Shown here in pieces: positions 1-7,546 of a stretch of DNA of 64,000 nucleotides. Both the position numbers and the translations under genes were made by a program. The DNA lies in assembly GCA_910585345.1 (NCBI GenBank), contig CAJUDS010000014.1:1-64000 (forward strand), read 5' to 3'. The stretch comes from an uncultured Lachnospiraceae bacterium. GTDB taxonomy: Bacteria > Bacillota > Clostridia > Lachnospirales > Lachnospiraceae. Each line of letters begins with the position of its first letter. Position 1 is the stretch's first letter. The notes beneath the pieces are model-generated. The model had not been told where the DNA came from and did no database searches. It saw only the letters and a program-made list of their open reading frames with translations.

Positions 1-1
1 T

Positions 2-133
2 ATTAAAGTCCCCGCAGGATGGTGTCAAATAGTTTTTGAATACGAACCCGGAAATCCATTTCCGGCAAAACCAAATACATGCCCGTTTCATTCTATCGGA
101 AAACTTCCTAACGGCAAAACGCCGCCCGCATGA
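2..133 (+). CDS. 3' end of an unidentified gene, cut by the window edge
   Basis: An open frame runs from the window edge for 43 codons to TGA at 131-133. The readable tail includes GWCQIVFEYEPGNPFP and looks like ordinary protein, but I do not recognise the family. The 5' part lies outside the window. The stop codon sits in the loop of a 7-bp GC hairpin, as often happens at gene ends. It could also be a chance open frame, because only 132 bases are visible. Confidence 0.4.
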   Translation: MKVPAGWCQIVFEYEPGNPFPAKPNTCPFHSIGKLPNGKTPPA

Positions 134-143
134 AACTGCGGGC
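124..143. terminator. GC-rich hairpin, weak terminator candidate
   Basis: GCCCGCA at 124-130 pairs perfectly with TGCGGGC at 137-143 around a 6-nt loop. No T-run follows on either strand, so intrinsic termination is doubtful. A second GC hairpin (CCCGGC/GCCGGG, 176-191) lies next to it, just downstream of the minus-strand Asn-rich gene. Confidence 0.3.
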
Positions 144-197
144 GACGCTATGCTGGCTGTTGTCAATTATGTATCCCCGGCAGACGCCGGGTGCTGA

Positions 198-362
198 TTA
201 GAAGTTATTCTTCTGATTGTTGTTCTGGTTGTTATTTCTCTGTGTGCTGTTCGTGCTGTTTGTGCTGTTGGAACAGTTGTTGGATTTGTCCTGGGACTGA
301 TTCGTGCTGTTCTGGAAGTTCTGATTCTGTTTCTCGTTCTGATTGTAATCATTTTTAGACAT
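198..362 (-). CDS. Small Asn/Gln/Ser-rich protein (54 aa)
   Basis: The start is the ATG at 362-360, preceded by AGGAGG at good spacing; a longer in-frame extension upstream lacks such a site. The product begins MSKNDYNQNEKQNQNF and is almost entirely Asn, Gln, Ser, Thr and Lys, with NST repeats in the middle and one Cys. It has no signal peptide or membrane segment. Low-complexity Asn-rich micro-proteins occur in spore-forming Clostridia, but nothing here proves a sporulation role. The strong ribosome site is the main reason to accept it as a gene. Function unknown. Confidence 0.55.
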   Translation of the reverse strand: MSKNDYNQNEKQNQNFQNSTNQSQDKSNNCSNSTNSTNSTQRNNNQNNNQKNNF

Positions 363-760
363 ATTGCATTCCTCCTGATTCTTATTGGTTACGGTGTTAG
401 TATTTTCACCATTGCCAAAATATATACGCACATTCCCAAAAAATTTTTCATCGGCAAACGTCTTGGGAACTTTTCCGTATCCGTATTTGGCATACAGGCA
501 GGACAATCCTTTCTATAAAACAACACAATTCTTAAAAAACAGGAAAAAAGTACTATTTTTTTTCGTAGAATACTTGCAATTTTTTTGTACATACTATATA
601 ATATCCTCAACAGATAAAGAAACACTCCAATTTCTTTATTTGCAACCCTTATATATTAATTATTTATACTCCCCTCAAAACAGCTCGTCGGTTCCCCTGA
701 CGGGCTGTTTTCCATTTTACAACCCGGCGGCATTCATGCCATTGTTTCACACTGCCCGGC
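363..760. other. Gene-poor, AT-rich leader region
   Basis: About 400 AT-rich bases lie upstream of the Asn-rich micro-gene. Apart from the hairpin at 677-711 I find no convincing gene. The minus strand could encode a 34-residue hydrophobic peptide (containing MKNFLGMCVYILAMV) just before the Asn-rich gene, but it has no good ribosome site. No clear sigma-A promoter is visible. Confidence 0.4.
677..711 (-). terminator. Hairpin terminator downstream of the DUF1700-like gene
   Basis: AAAACAGC (677-684) pairs with GCTGTTTT (704-711), and inner CGTC/GACG segments extend the stem with one mismatch. The hairpin lies 50 bases beyond the stop of the leftward operon ending at 761. The T-stretch is part of the stem rather than a long tail. 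Confidence 0.55.
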
Positions 761-1177
761 CTACTTTCGTCTGAAATAACGGACTGCCAGAACGACAAGC
801 GCCACAGGAACCGCTATCGGCAGCACCAGACTGAGCACAAATCCTACTACATGAAAAATAAGGATAACAGCCAACACCGCCACAAGCATGAAAAGCCATA
901 CAGGCAGTCTGACAAGCCTGCCTGAAAAAAAACCGCGGGAAGAGGTTTTTGCGTCATCCTCCAAAACTGTCTCCCTTTCATCCGTCGTATCAATGATTGT
1001 CTTTGCAAGCAGTCTCGGATCCCCCAGCTCCTGCAGGATTTCCCGTTCGCTCCTGCCTTTTTTTATTTCCGTATCAATATACGTTTCATAATAAGCTACA
1101 TTTTCATTCACAATCTCATGACTTACTCTTCCTGAAAGTGTCTTTCTCAGTATTTTTGTAAATTCAAATCTGGTCAT
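761..1177 (-). CDS. DUF1700/HAAS-domain membrane protein
   Basis: 138 aa. Residues 1-60 (MTRFEFTKILRKTLSG, then YYETYIDTEIKKGRSEREIL and GDPRLLAKTI) form the helical HAAS-type domain seen in DUF1700 proteins. A hydrophobic region of one or two membrane helices covers about residues 92-132, and the tail is basic (RYFRRK). Family members are usually encoded beside a PadR-type regulator and are thought to signal at the membrane; no PadR gene is visible here. It starts 12 bases after the preceding gene's stop, with GGGAG upstream, so the two form an operon. Family call fairly firm, role inferred. Confidence 0.75.
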   Translation of the reverse strand: MTRFEFTKILRKTLSGRVSHEIVNENVAYYETYIDTEIKKGRSEREILQELGDPRLLAKTIIDTTDERETVLEDDAKTSSRGFFSGRLVRLPVWLFMLVAVLAVILIFHVVGFVLSLVLPIAVPVALVVLAVRYFRRK

Positions 1178-1189
1178 CGCCCAAACTCC

Positions 1190-1579
1190 CTATAAATATT
1201 TATCCATTCCAAACCCGTCGGACATCCGCTTTTTATAGCGCGCCGGATCGTTTTTCAGTCCCGACATTGCGCGGAACGCCCGCAGCACCATCGTCTCTTT
1301 ATTGCAGCTCTCCGTATTCTTCCCCGAATCCGCAATTAAATTATAAAGATCCATCTGCCATACAAACAAATCAATCAACGTATATCCCTCTATGCGCATT
1401 TTCCCCTGGAAAGAATGATGCTCCAGATAATACACCATTTCCTCCATCAACTCGGCATCTGTCAGCAGTTCGCTCCATAGTCCATTCGCCCACTCTTCCG
1501 TTTCTCCTGCCAGCGCGCACAATGCCTGTACAGCTTCATATATTTTAATTTTTCTGGCATCATAGATAATACCTGACAT
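1190..1579 (-). CDS. Conserved hypothetical protein (129 aa)
   Basis: Soluble and largely helical, starting MSGIIYDARKIKIYEAVQAL, with many acidic and aromatic residues (WANGLWSELL, LFVWQMDLYNLI) and no signal or membrane segment. GGGAGG lies upstream of the ATG. It is the first gene of a two-gene operon with the DUF1700-like protein and is transcribed away from the MerR gene. The shared divergent control region makes it a candidate MerR target. I do not recognise the family. Confidence 0.7.
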   Translation of the reverse strand: MSGIIYDARKIKIYEAVQALCALAGETEEWANGLWSELLTDAELMEEMVYYLEHHSFQGKMRIEGYTLIDLFVWQMDLYNLIADSGKNTESCNKETMVLRAFRAMSGLKNDPARYKKRMSDGFGMDKYL

Positions 1580-1662
1580 TTTTCCGCCTCCCCGGATAAT
1601 TCATTGCGTGGCTGCCGCCATCAGCTAACCGGCCTGCTCCACACCGTATCCGTCACGCAAAA

Positions 1663-1695
1663 AGTATAGCACATCCTGTCAGGATATGCTATACT
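1663..1695. promoter_or_regulatory. 33-bp palindrome with two opposed extended -10 elements
   Basis: The arms AGTATAGCACATCCTG and CAGGATATGCTATACT match at 15 of 16 positions. Each arm ends in TGCTATACT, an extended -10 element, once on each strand. The palindrome lies between the leftward operon (start 1579) and the rightward MerR gene (start 1805). The simplest reading is a divergent promoter pair with a dyad bound by the MerR protein. Confidence 0.6.
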
Positions 1696-1804
1696 CAAAC
1701 CACACCGTACCCGGAAATCCATTTTCGAATTTCCGCAGATCTATACAAAGGGAATATACGTCCGAAGCAGGGCGCACTGCATCCCCTTTTTCGGGAGGTT
1801 TTAC

Positions 1805-2695
1805 ATGAAAGGATATCTGTCTATCGGCGCCGTTTCCAAAAAAAAAGGCGTCAGCATCAAATCGCTTCGCTACTATGATCAAATCGGGGTGCTCCGCCCC
1901 GCCTATATCAATGAAAAAACAAATTACCGTTATTACACGGAGGAACAGCTTTTTCTTCTCGACGCAATCAGTCTGTGTATCGAACTCGGGATTCCACTGC
2001 GTGATTTTGAAAAATATATTGATGATTACGGAAATTTTAATTTACAGGAATTGCTATACGACGGCAAACTTCTTGCGGAACAGAAAATTCTCGACATCCG
2101 CAAGCGTCTTGGTACGGTGCAGGCGGCTTTACAGGCATTGGACTACAAACCTGTCCCTCTGTATATGGAAACTGCCCCCACAAAGCCTGTCAAATCCGTT
2201 CGTACAAACGTCCGCACAGACACAACGCCGCCACAGGCAGAGCCTTCTGATCAAAAAACAGATGAAAAAGAGGGGTTCTATCAACGTTACATCCCGGCCA
2301 GGGCAGTCCTCACCATGCCTCTCACCGGAGAAGAGACTGAAAATTACAGTCAGAAAATACTTCGTCTTTTCATGCTGGCCCAGCTGCTGGGCATGACGGC
2401 AAGCTATCCATCCGGTATCCTGTATGAATACGGCAAAGACGGCAACGCCGAAAAATATATTTTTGTCCAGGTAGAAAACTATGCCGACTGCACAGATAAA
2501 AGACTGCATATCCTGCCTGCCGGCACATACTTCTGTAAACAGGGAACACAGCATCAGATCGTTGATTCCGCCCGTCTTCGGAATATTTTCGAACTTTCGG
2601 GGAAACCTTTTATTGTCACGGAAAGCGATTTGATGGATGATGACATAAAAAAAGACGATAATTCCCTTGAACTTCAGCTGCTGCAAATTTCATAG
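1805..2695 (+). CDS. MerR-family regulator with GyrI-like effector domain
   Basis: 296 aa; GGGAGG precedes the ATG. Residues 4-75 form a MerR winged helix (YLSIGAVSKKKGVSIKSLRY, then YDQIGVLRPA and NYRYYTEEQL), followed by a dimerisation helix (KLLAEQKILDIRKRL) around 90-115. A polar linker rich in Thr/Pro/Lys leads to a C-terminal domain (about 165-280) resembling the GyrI/BmrR multidrug-binding fold. Such proteins activate efflux or stress genes on binding hydrophobic ligands. The palindrome upstream suggests autoregulation and control of the divergent operon at 761-1579. Ligand unknown. Confidence 0.85.
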   Translation: MKGYLSIGAVSKKKGVSIKSLRYYDQIGVLRPAYINEKTNYRYYTEEQLFLLDAISLCIELGIPLRDFEKYIDDYGNFNLQELLYDGKLLAEQKILDIRKRLGTVQAALQALDYKPVPLYMETAPTKPVKSVRTNVRTDTTPPQAEPSDQKTDEKEGFYQRYIPARAVLTMPLTGEETENYSQKILRLFMLAQLLGMTASYPSGILYEYGKDGNAEKYIFVQVENYADCTDKRLHILPAGTYFCKQGTQHQIVDSARLRNIFELSGKPFIVTESDLMDDDIKKDDNSLELQLLQIS

Positions 2696-2763
2696 TAAAC
2701 ATTTTTACTAATTCATTATCTGTCAGATTATCTATGCTATCTTAGACTGACAGGTGATGGAAA

Positions 2764-2982
2764 ATGGATTACAAGCTCAGAATACGGGATCTGCGTGAGG
2801 ATCATGACAAAACACAGCAAAATATAGCCGACATCTTAGGGACCTCTCAGACCATGTATGCACGCTATGAACGCGGCGCCAGTGAGCTTCCTGTCCGTCA
2901 CCTGATCCGGCTTTCAAAATATTACAATGTAAGTATGGAATATATCGTAGGTTTAACCGATAACAAAACGCCTGTTTTCTGA
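2764..2982 (+). CDS. Small Cro/CI-type HTH protein
   Basis: 72 aa, essentially one helix-turn-helix domain: LRIRDLREDHDKTQQNIADI, then LGTSQTMYARYERGASELPV and the YYNVSMEYIVGLTD ending typical of XRE proteins. GGTGATGG upstream serves as ribosome site. It is 68 bases downstream of the MerR gene. The stop codon lies in the loop of the following terminator, so the last codons are part of the hairpin. Target unknown. Confidence 0.85.
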   Translation: MDYKLRIRDLREDHDKTQQNIADILGTSQTMYARYERGASELPVRHLIRLSKYYNVSMEYIVGLTDNKTPVF

Positions 2983-2999
2983 CAAGAAAACAGGCGTTT
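2965..2999. terminator. Bidirectional terminator between the HTH gene and guaB
   Basis: AAACGCCTGTTTTC pairs with GAAAACAGGCGTTT around a 6-nt loop, a perfect stem of about 14 bp. Runs of A and T at the ends suit termination from both sides. The left arm is coding sequence of the HTH gene. Confidence 0.85.
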
Positions 3000-3015
3000 A
3001 TAACAGCGCTTCGTT

Positions 3016-4470
3016 CTACTCGTCTACACTGTAATTTGGCGCTTCCTTTGTAATATGGATATCGTGCGGGTGGCTCTCCTTCAAAGCGGCCGCGGAAATT
3101 TTCACAAATCTTCCTTTTTCTTTTAATTCCTCTATGGTAGCGGTACCACAGTACCCCATTCCGGAGCGAAGTCCTCCCATTAACTGGAATACCGTATCTT
3201 CCACGCTTCCCTTATATGCCACACGTCCTTCTACCCCTTCCGGTACAAGTTTCCGGGCGTCAGACTGGAAATAGCGGTCCTTGCTGCCGTTCTCCATGGC
3301 GGCAATGGAGCCCATCCCTCTGTATACCTTATATTTTCTCCCCTGGAACAATTCAAATGTTCCAGGGCTCTCATCACATCCCGCAAAGATGCTGCCCATC
3401 ATGCATACATTTCCGCCCGCCGCAATCGCTTTTGTCATATCGCCGGAATATTTGATACCGCCGTCCGCAATGATCGGAACGCCATATTCCTTTGCCACTG
3501 CATAACAGTCCATAATCGCCGTAATCTGTGGAACCCCGATACCTGCCACAATGCGGGTGGTACAGATAGAACCCGGTCCTATGCCTACCTTAACGGCATC
3601 CGCCCCCGCCTCAATCAGAGCTTTTGTTGCTTCTCCTGTCGCTACGTTTCCTGCTATTACCTGCAGATCAGGAAATTCCTCTTTGATCATGCGCAGACAG
3701 TGCAGCACATTTTCAGAATGTCCGTGGGCGCTGTCCAGCACAACGATATCCACTTTCGCATCGCTCAGCGCCGCCACTCTCTCCAAAACATTCGCTGTAA
3801 TGCCTACGCCTGCACCGCAAAGCAGCCTGCCCTGCTCATCTTTCGCTGCAAAAGGATATTTAATCGTCTTTTCAATATCCTTAATGGTAATCAGACCCTT
3901 GAGATTGAAATGATCGTCTACAATCGGAAGTTTCTCTTTTCTGGCCTGACCAAGAATTTTCTTTGCTTCCTCCAGCGTAATCCCTTCTTTGGCCGTGATC
4001 AGTCCTTTAGAAGTCATACATTCCTTGATTTTTCTTGTATAATCCGTTTCAAACTTTAAATCGCGGTTCGTTATAATGCCGACCAGCCTGCGCCCCTCGG
4101 TAATCGGCACGCCCGATATACGAAACTTTCCCATCAGTGAATCCGCATCAGCAAGCGTATGTTCAGGCGTCAGTGAAAATGGGTCCGTAATCACGCCGTT
4201 CTCAGAGCGTTTTACCTTGTCGACTTCCTCTGCCTGTGCTTCTATCGACATATTTTTATGGATAATGCCGATACCTCCCTGTCTCGCCATGGCAATCGCC
4301 ATACGATGCTCCGTAACCGTATCCATTCCCGCGCTCATCATCGGGATATGCAGACGGATCTTCTTTGTCAGCCATGTGGACAAATCCACCTGATTGGGAA
4401 TGACCTTGGAATATCCCGGAACAAGCAATACATCATCAAATGTAATACCTTCGCCAATTATCTGACCCAT
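3016..4470 (-). CDS. guaB: Inosine-5'-monophosphate dehydrogenase
   Basis: 484 aa, the usual length. It oxidises IMP to XMP with NAD+, the committed step to GMP. The barrel begins GITFDDVLLVPGYS; a CBS-domain pair occupies about residues 95-205 (GVITDPFSLTPEHTLADAD and KGLITAKEGITLEEAKK). The active-site loop GIGPGSICTTR places the catalytic Cys near 303, and the mobile flap follows (KDRYFQSD). AGGAGG precedes the ATG. It is transcribed alone from the promoter at 4596-4625 and ends at the shared terminator. Confidence 0.97.
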   Translation of the reverse strand: MGQIIGEGITFDDVLLVPGYSKVIPNQVDLSTWLTKKIRLHIPMMSAGMDTVTEHRMAIAMARQGGIGIIHKNMSIEAQAEEVDKVKRSENGVITDPFSLTPEHTLADADSLMGKFRISGVPITEGRRLVGIITNRDLKFETDYTRKIKECMTSKGLITAKEGITLEEAKKILGQARKEKLPIVDDHFNLKGLITIKDIEKTIKYPFAAKDEQGRLLCGAGVGITANVLERVAALSDAKVDIVVLDSAHGHSENVLHCLRMIKEEFPDLQVIAGNVATGEATKALIEAGADAVKVGIGPGSICTTRIVAGIGVPQITAIMDCYAVAKEYGVPIIADGGIKYSGDMTKAIAAGGNVCMMGSIFAGCDESPGTFELFQGRKYKVYRGMGSIAAMENGSKDRYFQSDARKLVPEGVEGRVAYKGSVEDTVFQLMGGLRSGMGYCGTATIEELKEKGRFVKISAAALKESHPHDIHITKEAPNYSVDE

Positions 4471-4543
4471 TTTCTCTCATCCTCCTGTATCTTGTGATAG
4501 CCGGCGCCGTGTGGCATAACCGCGGCGCGTCCTGACAGTAGCG

Positions 4544-4571
4544 ATAGGAAACGACGAAAGCCGTTTCCTAT
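4544..4571 (-). promoter_or_regulatory. Hairpin in the guaB leader
   Basis: ATAGGAAACG (4544-4553) pairs perfectly with CGTTTCCTAT (4562-4571) around an 8-nt loop. With the promoter at 4596-4625 it lies near the 5' end of the roughly 118-base guaB leader. No U-run follows, so it resembles an mRNA-stabilising or regulatory stem rather than a terminator. I do not see a purine riboswitch core. Confidence 0.5.
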
Positions 4572-4595
4572 AGATCTTTTCCTCATATTTTGAAA

Positions 4596-4625
4596 AGTGT
4601 ATCAGAGTTATGCAGTCTTTGTCAA
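4596..4625 (-). promoter_or_regulatory. Sigma-A promoter for guaB
   Basis: On the minus strand, a perfect TTGACA (4625-4620) is followed after 18 bases by TACACT (4601-4596). The predicted transcription start is near 4589, about 118 bases before the guaB ATG. The palindromic repeats lie upstream of this promoter and so are not in the guaB mRNA. Confidence 0.7.
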
Positions 4626-4811
4626 TACCGTAGGTGTCTGCACCACGACAAACGCATGAATGAACAAATTGTAACCATTTATGCAACAGCAACGATAACC
4701 GCCCCGCCACAGGATTGTACAGTTTCCGTATCAGCTCCGGCCTGCGGATATCGTATTTTCTAACTGCTCTGACCACTATAGTGAAGTATTCTATAGATTA
4801 TCGGTTTTTCT

Positions 4812-4930
4812 GCTGCTGCATTTTCCACGCAGACGGCCTTCACGCGCCGTCCAGGCGCGACCGGCCTTTCCCGTACCTCCCTGTACGGGAACTGCTGGAT
4901 ACAGGCAGAACAGTAAGAAAATGCAGATAT
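4812..4930 (-). repeat. Palindromic intergenic repeat, copy A
   Basis: A 67-nt core (4829-4895) is bounded by GCAG and CTGC. Inside are two hairpins: CGCGCC/GGCGCG with a 5-nt loop, and TTCCCGTAC/GTACGGGAA with loop CTCCCT. The core matches copy B in opposite orientation, with identical length and the same hairpin layout. Stem bases change in pairs between the copies. CTGCATTTTC and its complement flank the core. I name its strand relative to copy B, taken as plus. Confidence 0.75.
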
Positions 4931-5161
4931 CCTCCGGCAAGTCACAGATACGGAAAGCAGTCAATCCTGCGGCTGTTTTTTATTTCCGCGGGCAGTTATT
5001 GACTTTTTGTTGTTCCACTACAACACTTCAGCCCTGCGGTACTGCGCAGATAAAACCACTCTGTATACATTTTTGTTAATTACACAGGCACCGACATATG
5101 GTTTTCAAACATTTTGTATATATGACATGTGTTGCTTCTTCTCTATTTCTGCAGGCACTGT

Positions 5162-5382
5162 CTGGCATAAATTTCTGGGCGTGCGACTTTGCAGGAAAGA
5201 TTAGAATTTTCTTATTGTCCGCCCACAGACAGCAGTTTCCGGACAGGGAGGTCCGGAAAAGGCCGCCCGCGCCCGGATGGCGCGTAAAGGCCGTCTGCGT
5301 CGCAGCCCCCGGAACAACACGCGTGGACTATTAGAAAATGCAGTCTTTCCTGCCCGGCGTGCGCCCAGAAATCTATGCCGGG
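5162..5382 (+). repeat. Palindromic intergenic repeat, copy B, with long outer arms
   Basis: The core 5232-5298 has the same two hairpins as copy A. Here the stem is TTTCCGGAC/GTCCGGAAA with loop AGGGAG. Outer arms of about 58 bases (5162-5220 and 5324-5382) are imperfect inverted repeats that share GGCATA.ATTTCTGGGCG and CAGGAAAGA, so the whole unit can fold back on itself. No transposase is present. The structure suggests a non-autonomous foldback or REP-like element. Confidence 0.75.
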
Positions 5383-5561
5383 CATTGCCCAGGATAACCG
5401 ATTCTGCATGTTCCTAAAATGTTAACACATGCGTTTGTCCTGGCATCTGCGCTTCCCCATTTTTCCGAAAACACGGCATCGCCACAGTTCGAACAGAGCA
5501 AACATTCACCTGCCGGGTAACTGTACATGGATTCATAATAACAGGGAGATGCATTGACAGG

Positions 5562-6047
5562 TCAGTTCAGAAAAATCTTGTTGGGCGCCGTACTGCGCAG
5601 AGCCTGTATCAGCTCCTCATTTTCTTCCAGTATCACCTTCACACTGCCTTCATAATACAATACAAACGTTTTCCCACCCTTTTGGCTGCTATAATCCTTA
5701 ACGGCATAATTTCTGTTTTGATACCCGTCCAGATGATAGGAGCCTTCCGGCGCTCCGATTTCCACCTTTTCCAACAGGTAAGACGCTTCCGTCCTGCGCC
5801 TGCTGCGGGCCATAATCTTGTCTACCGTCAGCTCCTTACACACATAACTGTATTCATACTCAACCCGCTCCTGCAGATATCCGTAGTAAGCAAGCGCTCC
5901 AAAAGCCGCCGCCGCAAAAATGAAAACGAAAGAAAGCGGCACCGTCAAAAGAAAGAGCACCGCAAGAATACCGCCGATTATTTTCAATATGCCTGCCGCC
6001 GTATTCCTTTTTCTTTCTACCAGTATTTCTATAAATGTCTGATCCAT
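5562..6047 (-). CDS. DUF6106-like membrane protein
   Basis: 161 aa, starting MDQTFIEILVERKRN. Two adjacent membrane helices span about residues 19-57 (IIGGILAVLFLLTV and FVFIFAAAAFGALAYYGYL). The soluble remainder includes ELTVDKIMARSRRR and GYQNRNYAVKDYSS, and ends with a strand-rich segment FVLYYEGSVKVILEENEEL. This pattern matches the DUF6106 family of Clostridia, whose function is unknown. AAGGTGATGG precedes the ATG. It lies 62 bases after gatB with no terminator between, so it is probably the last gene of the aspS-gatCAB transcript. Confidence 0.75.
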   Translation of the reverse strand: MDQTFIEILVERKRNTAAGILKIIGGILAVLFLLTVPLSFVFIFAAAAFGALAYYGYLQERVEYEYSYVCKELTVDKIMARSRRRTEASYLLEKVEIGAPEGSYHLDGYQNRNYAVKDYSSQKGGKTFVLYYEGSVKVILEENEELIQALRSTAPNKIFLN

Positions 6048-6109
6048 CGTCCATCACCTTCCGCCGTTTTTTCCATGATAGTACAAAAACGGAAGGGATG
6101 CAACCAAAA

Positions 6110-7546
6110 TCATGGTTGCAGCATTTCCCGCAGCATTTGGTTCACCAGCGCCGGATCTGCTTTCCCTTTCATCGCTTTCATTGTCTGCCCTACCAGAAAT
6201 CCGATCGCTTTCTCTTTTCCGCCATGGTAATCCGCCACAGAGCGTGGATTTGCCGCGATCACCTCTTTCACGGTCTTTTGCAGCGCTCCTGTATCACTCA
6301 CTGTCTTCAGCCCTTTTTCTTCTACATAGCGCCGGGGATCCACATTCTGGTCAAACATGGCCGCAAACACCTCTTTCGCCACAGTACCGTTAATCTCTTT
6401 TGCATCCGTCATGGCAATCAGCTCTGCCAGATGCGCCGGAGAAAAGATAATATCTTCCGGATCCTTGCCCTGTTCTTTTAAAAGCCGCATTGTTTCGCCC
6501 ATAATCCAGTTGGAAACCTTTTTCGGCTCGCCGCAGAGCGCAACAGTCTCCTCAAAAATATCCGCCAGATGTTTCGATCCTGTAATCATATCAATGTCGT
6601 ATGCGGGAATCCCATATTCTTCCTCATAACGCAGTATTTTTTGCGACCGGAACTCCGGCAGCGCCGCTTTCTTCTTTGCAAGCCATTTTTCACTGATCCG
6701 CACCGGCGGCAAGTCCGGGTCCGGAAAATAGCGGTAATCCTGCGCATCCTCTTTGGAACGCATCGCATAGGAGCATCCTTTCGCGTCGTCCCAACGGCGC
6801 GTCTCCTGAACAACCTGCTCTCCCGCTTCCAGCAGGTCGATCTGACGCTGCCGTTCCCCCGCAATCGCCCTTGTAATCGCCTTGAAAGAATTGAGATTTT
6901 TCATTTCCGTGCGTATACCCAGCTTTCCCGACCCGCTCTCGCGCACAGACAGATTTACATCCGCCCGCATAGAACCTTCCTGCAGCTTACAATCGGAAGC
7001 GCCCAGATATTGTATGAGCAGACGCAGTTTTTCCAGATAGGCGATAACCTCCTGCGCGCTGCGCATATCCGGTTCTGACACAATCTCAATCAGCGGCACG
7101 CCGGAACGGTTATAATCAATCAATGTGCAGTCTTCCCATTCGTCATGTATCAACTTGCCCGCATCCTCTTCCATATGGATTTCATGAATGCCGACCTTTT
7201 TTCTTCCTTCTTCTGTCTCTATTTCCACATATCCGTTTCGGCAGATTGGCAGATATAACTGGGAAATCTGATAATTCTGCGGATTGTCCGGATAAAAATA
7301 ATTTTTCCGGTCGAACTTACAGTATCTTGTAATCTCACAATTTGTGGCCAATCCTACCGATACCGCATGTTCCAGTACCTGTTTGTTCAGCACCGGCAGC
7401 GTACCGGGCATACCGGTACATACCGGACAAGTATGTGTATTCGGTTCCCCGCCAAACGCAGTGGAACACCCGCAGAATATTTTTGTCTTCGTCGCCAGTT
7501 CTACATGAACCTCCAGACCGATCACTGTCTCGTATTGTCTCTCCAT
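6110..7546 (-). CDS. gatB: Aspartyl/glutamyl-tRNA amidotransferase subunit B
   Basis: 478 aa, full length. GatB activates the mischarged Asp-tRNA(Asn) or Glu-tRNA(Gln) with ATP and uses ammonia channelled from GatA. Family motifs are present: YETVIGLEVHVELATKTKIF, then CPVCTGMPGTLPVLN, DRKNYFYPDNPQNYQISQ, and the C-terminal helical YqeY-like tail ending VNQMLREMLQ. Its ATG directly abuts the TAG stop of gatA, and its ribosome site GGGAGG lies inside gatA, indicating translational coupling. Confidence 0.97.
   Translation of the reverse strand: MERQYETVIGLEVHVELATKTKIFCGCSTAFGGEPNTHTCPVCTGMPGTLPVLNKQVLEHAVSVGLATNCEITRYCKFDRKNYFYPDNPQNYQISQLYLPICRNGYVEIETEEGRKKVGIHEIHMEEDAGKLIHDEWEDCTLIDYNRSGVPLIEIVSEPDMRSAQEVIAYLEKLRLLIQYLGASDCKLQEGSMRADVNLSVRESGSGKLGIRTEMKNLNSFKAITRAIAGERQRQIDLLEAGEQVVQETRRWDDAKGCSYAMRSKEDAQDYRYFPDPDLPPVRISEKWLAKKKAALPEFRSQKILRYEEEYGIPAYDIDMITGSKHLADIFEETVALCGEPKKVSNWIMGETMRLLKEQGKDPEDIIFSPAHLAELIAMTDAKEINGTVAKEVFAAMFDQNVDPRRYVEEKGLKTVSDTGALQKTVKEVIAANPRSVADYHGGKEKAIGFLVGQTMKAMKGKADPALVNQMLREMLQP

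Larger units (their letters stand above)
4626..5561. other. Long gene-free region with two palindromic repeats
   Basis: About 940 bases between guaB and the DUF6106 gene contain no credible gene. The reading frames inside the two repeats look similar to one another (both read ADGL.APS and LPVR.LL) only because the DNA repeats are related. The region holds repeat copy A (4812-4930) and copy B (5162-5382). The flanks are AT-richer and featureless. Confidence 0.7.

Noticed and set aside
389..625. Leftward reading frame of 78 codons before the Asn-rich gene
   Set aside because: No ribosome site for most of it; only a short hydrophobic end looks protein-like, and AT-rich DNA gives such frames easily.
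46..1722. A 16-bp identical stretch (acccggaaatccattt) at about 48-63 and 1709-1724
   Set aside because: In 64 kb a single shared 16-mer between two places is expected by chance, and the flanks do not match.
4471..4590. Purine riboswitch in the guaB leader
   Set aside because: The leader contains a simple 10-bp hairpin, but not the three-way junction and conserved loop bases of the purine aptamer.
4760..5409. Several frames in the gene-free region that resemble one another as proteins
   Set aside because: They are translations of the palindromic repeat copies; similarity is at DNA level and no start or codon pattern supports coding.
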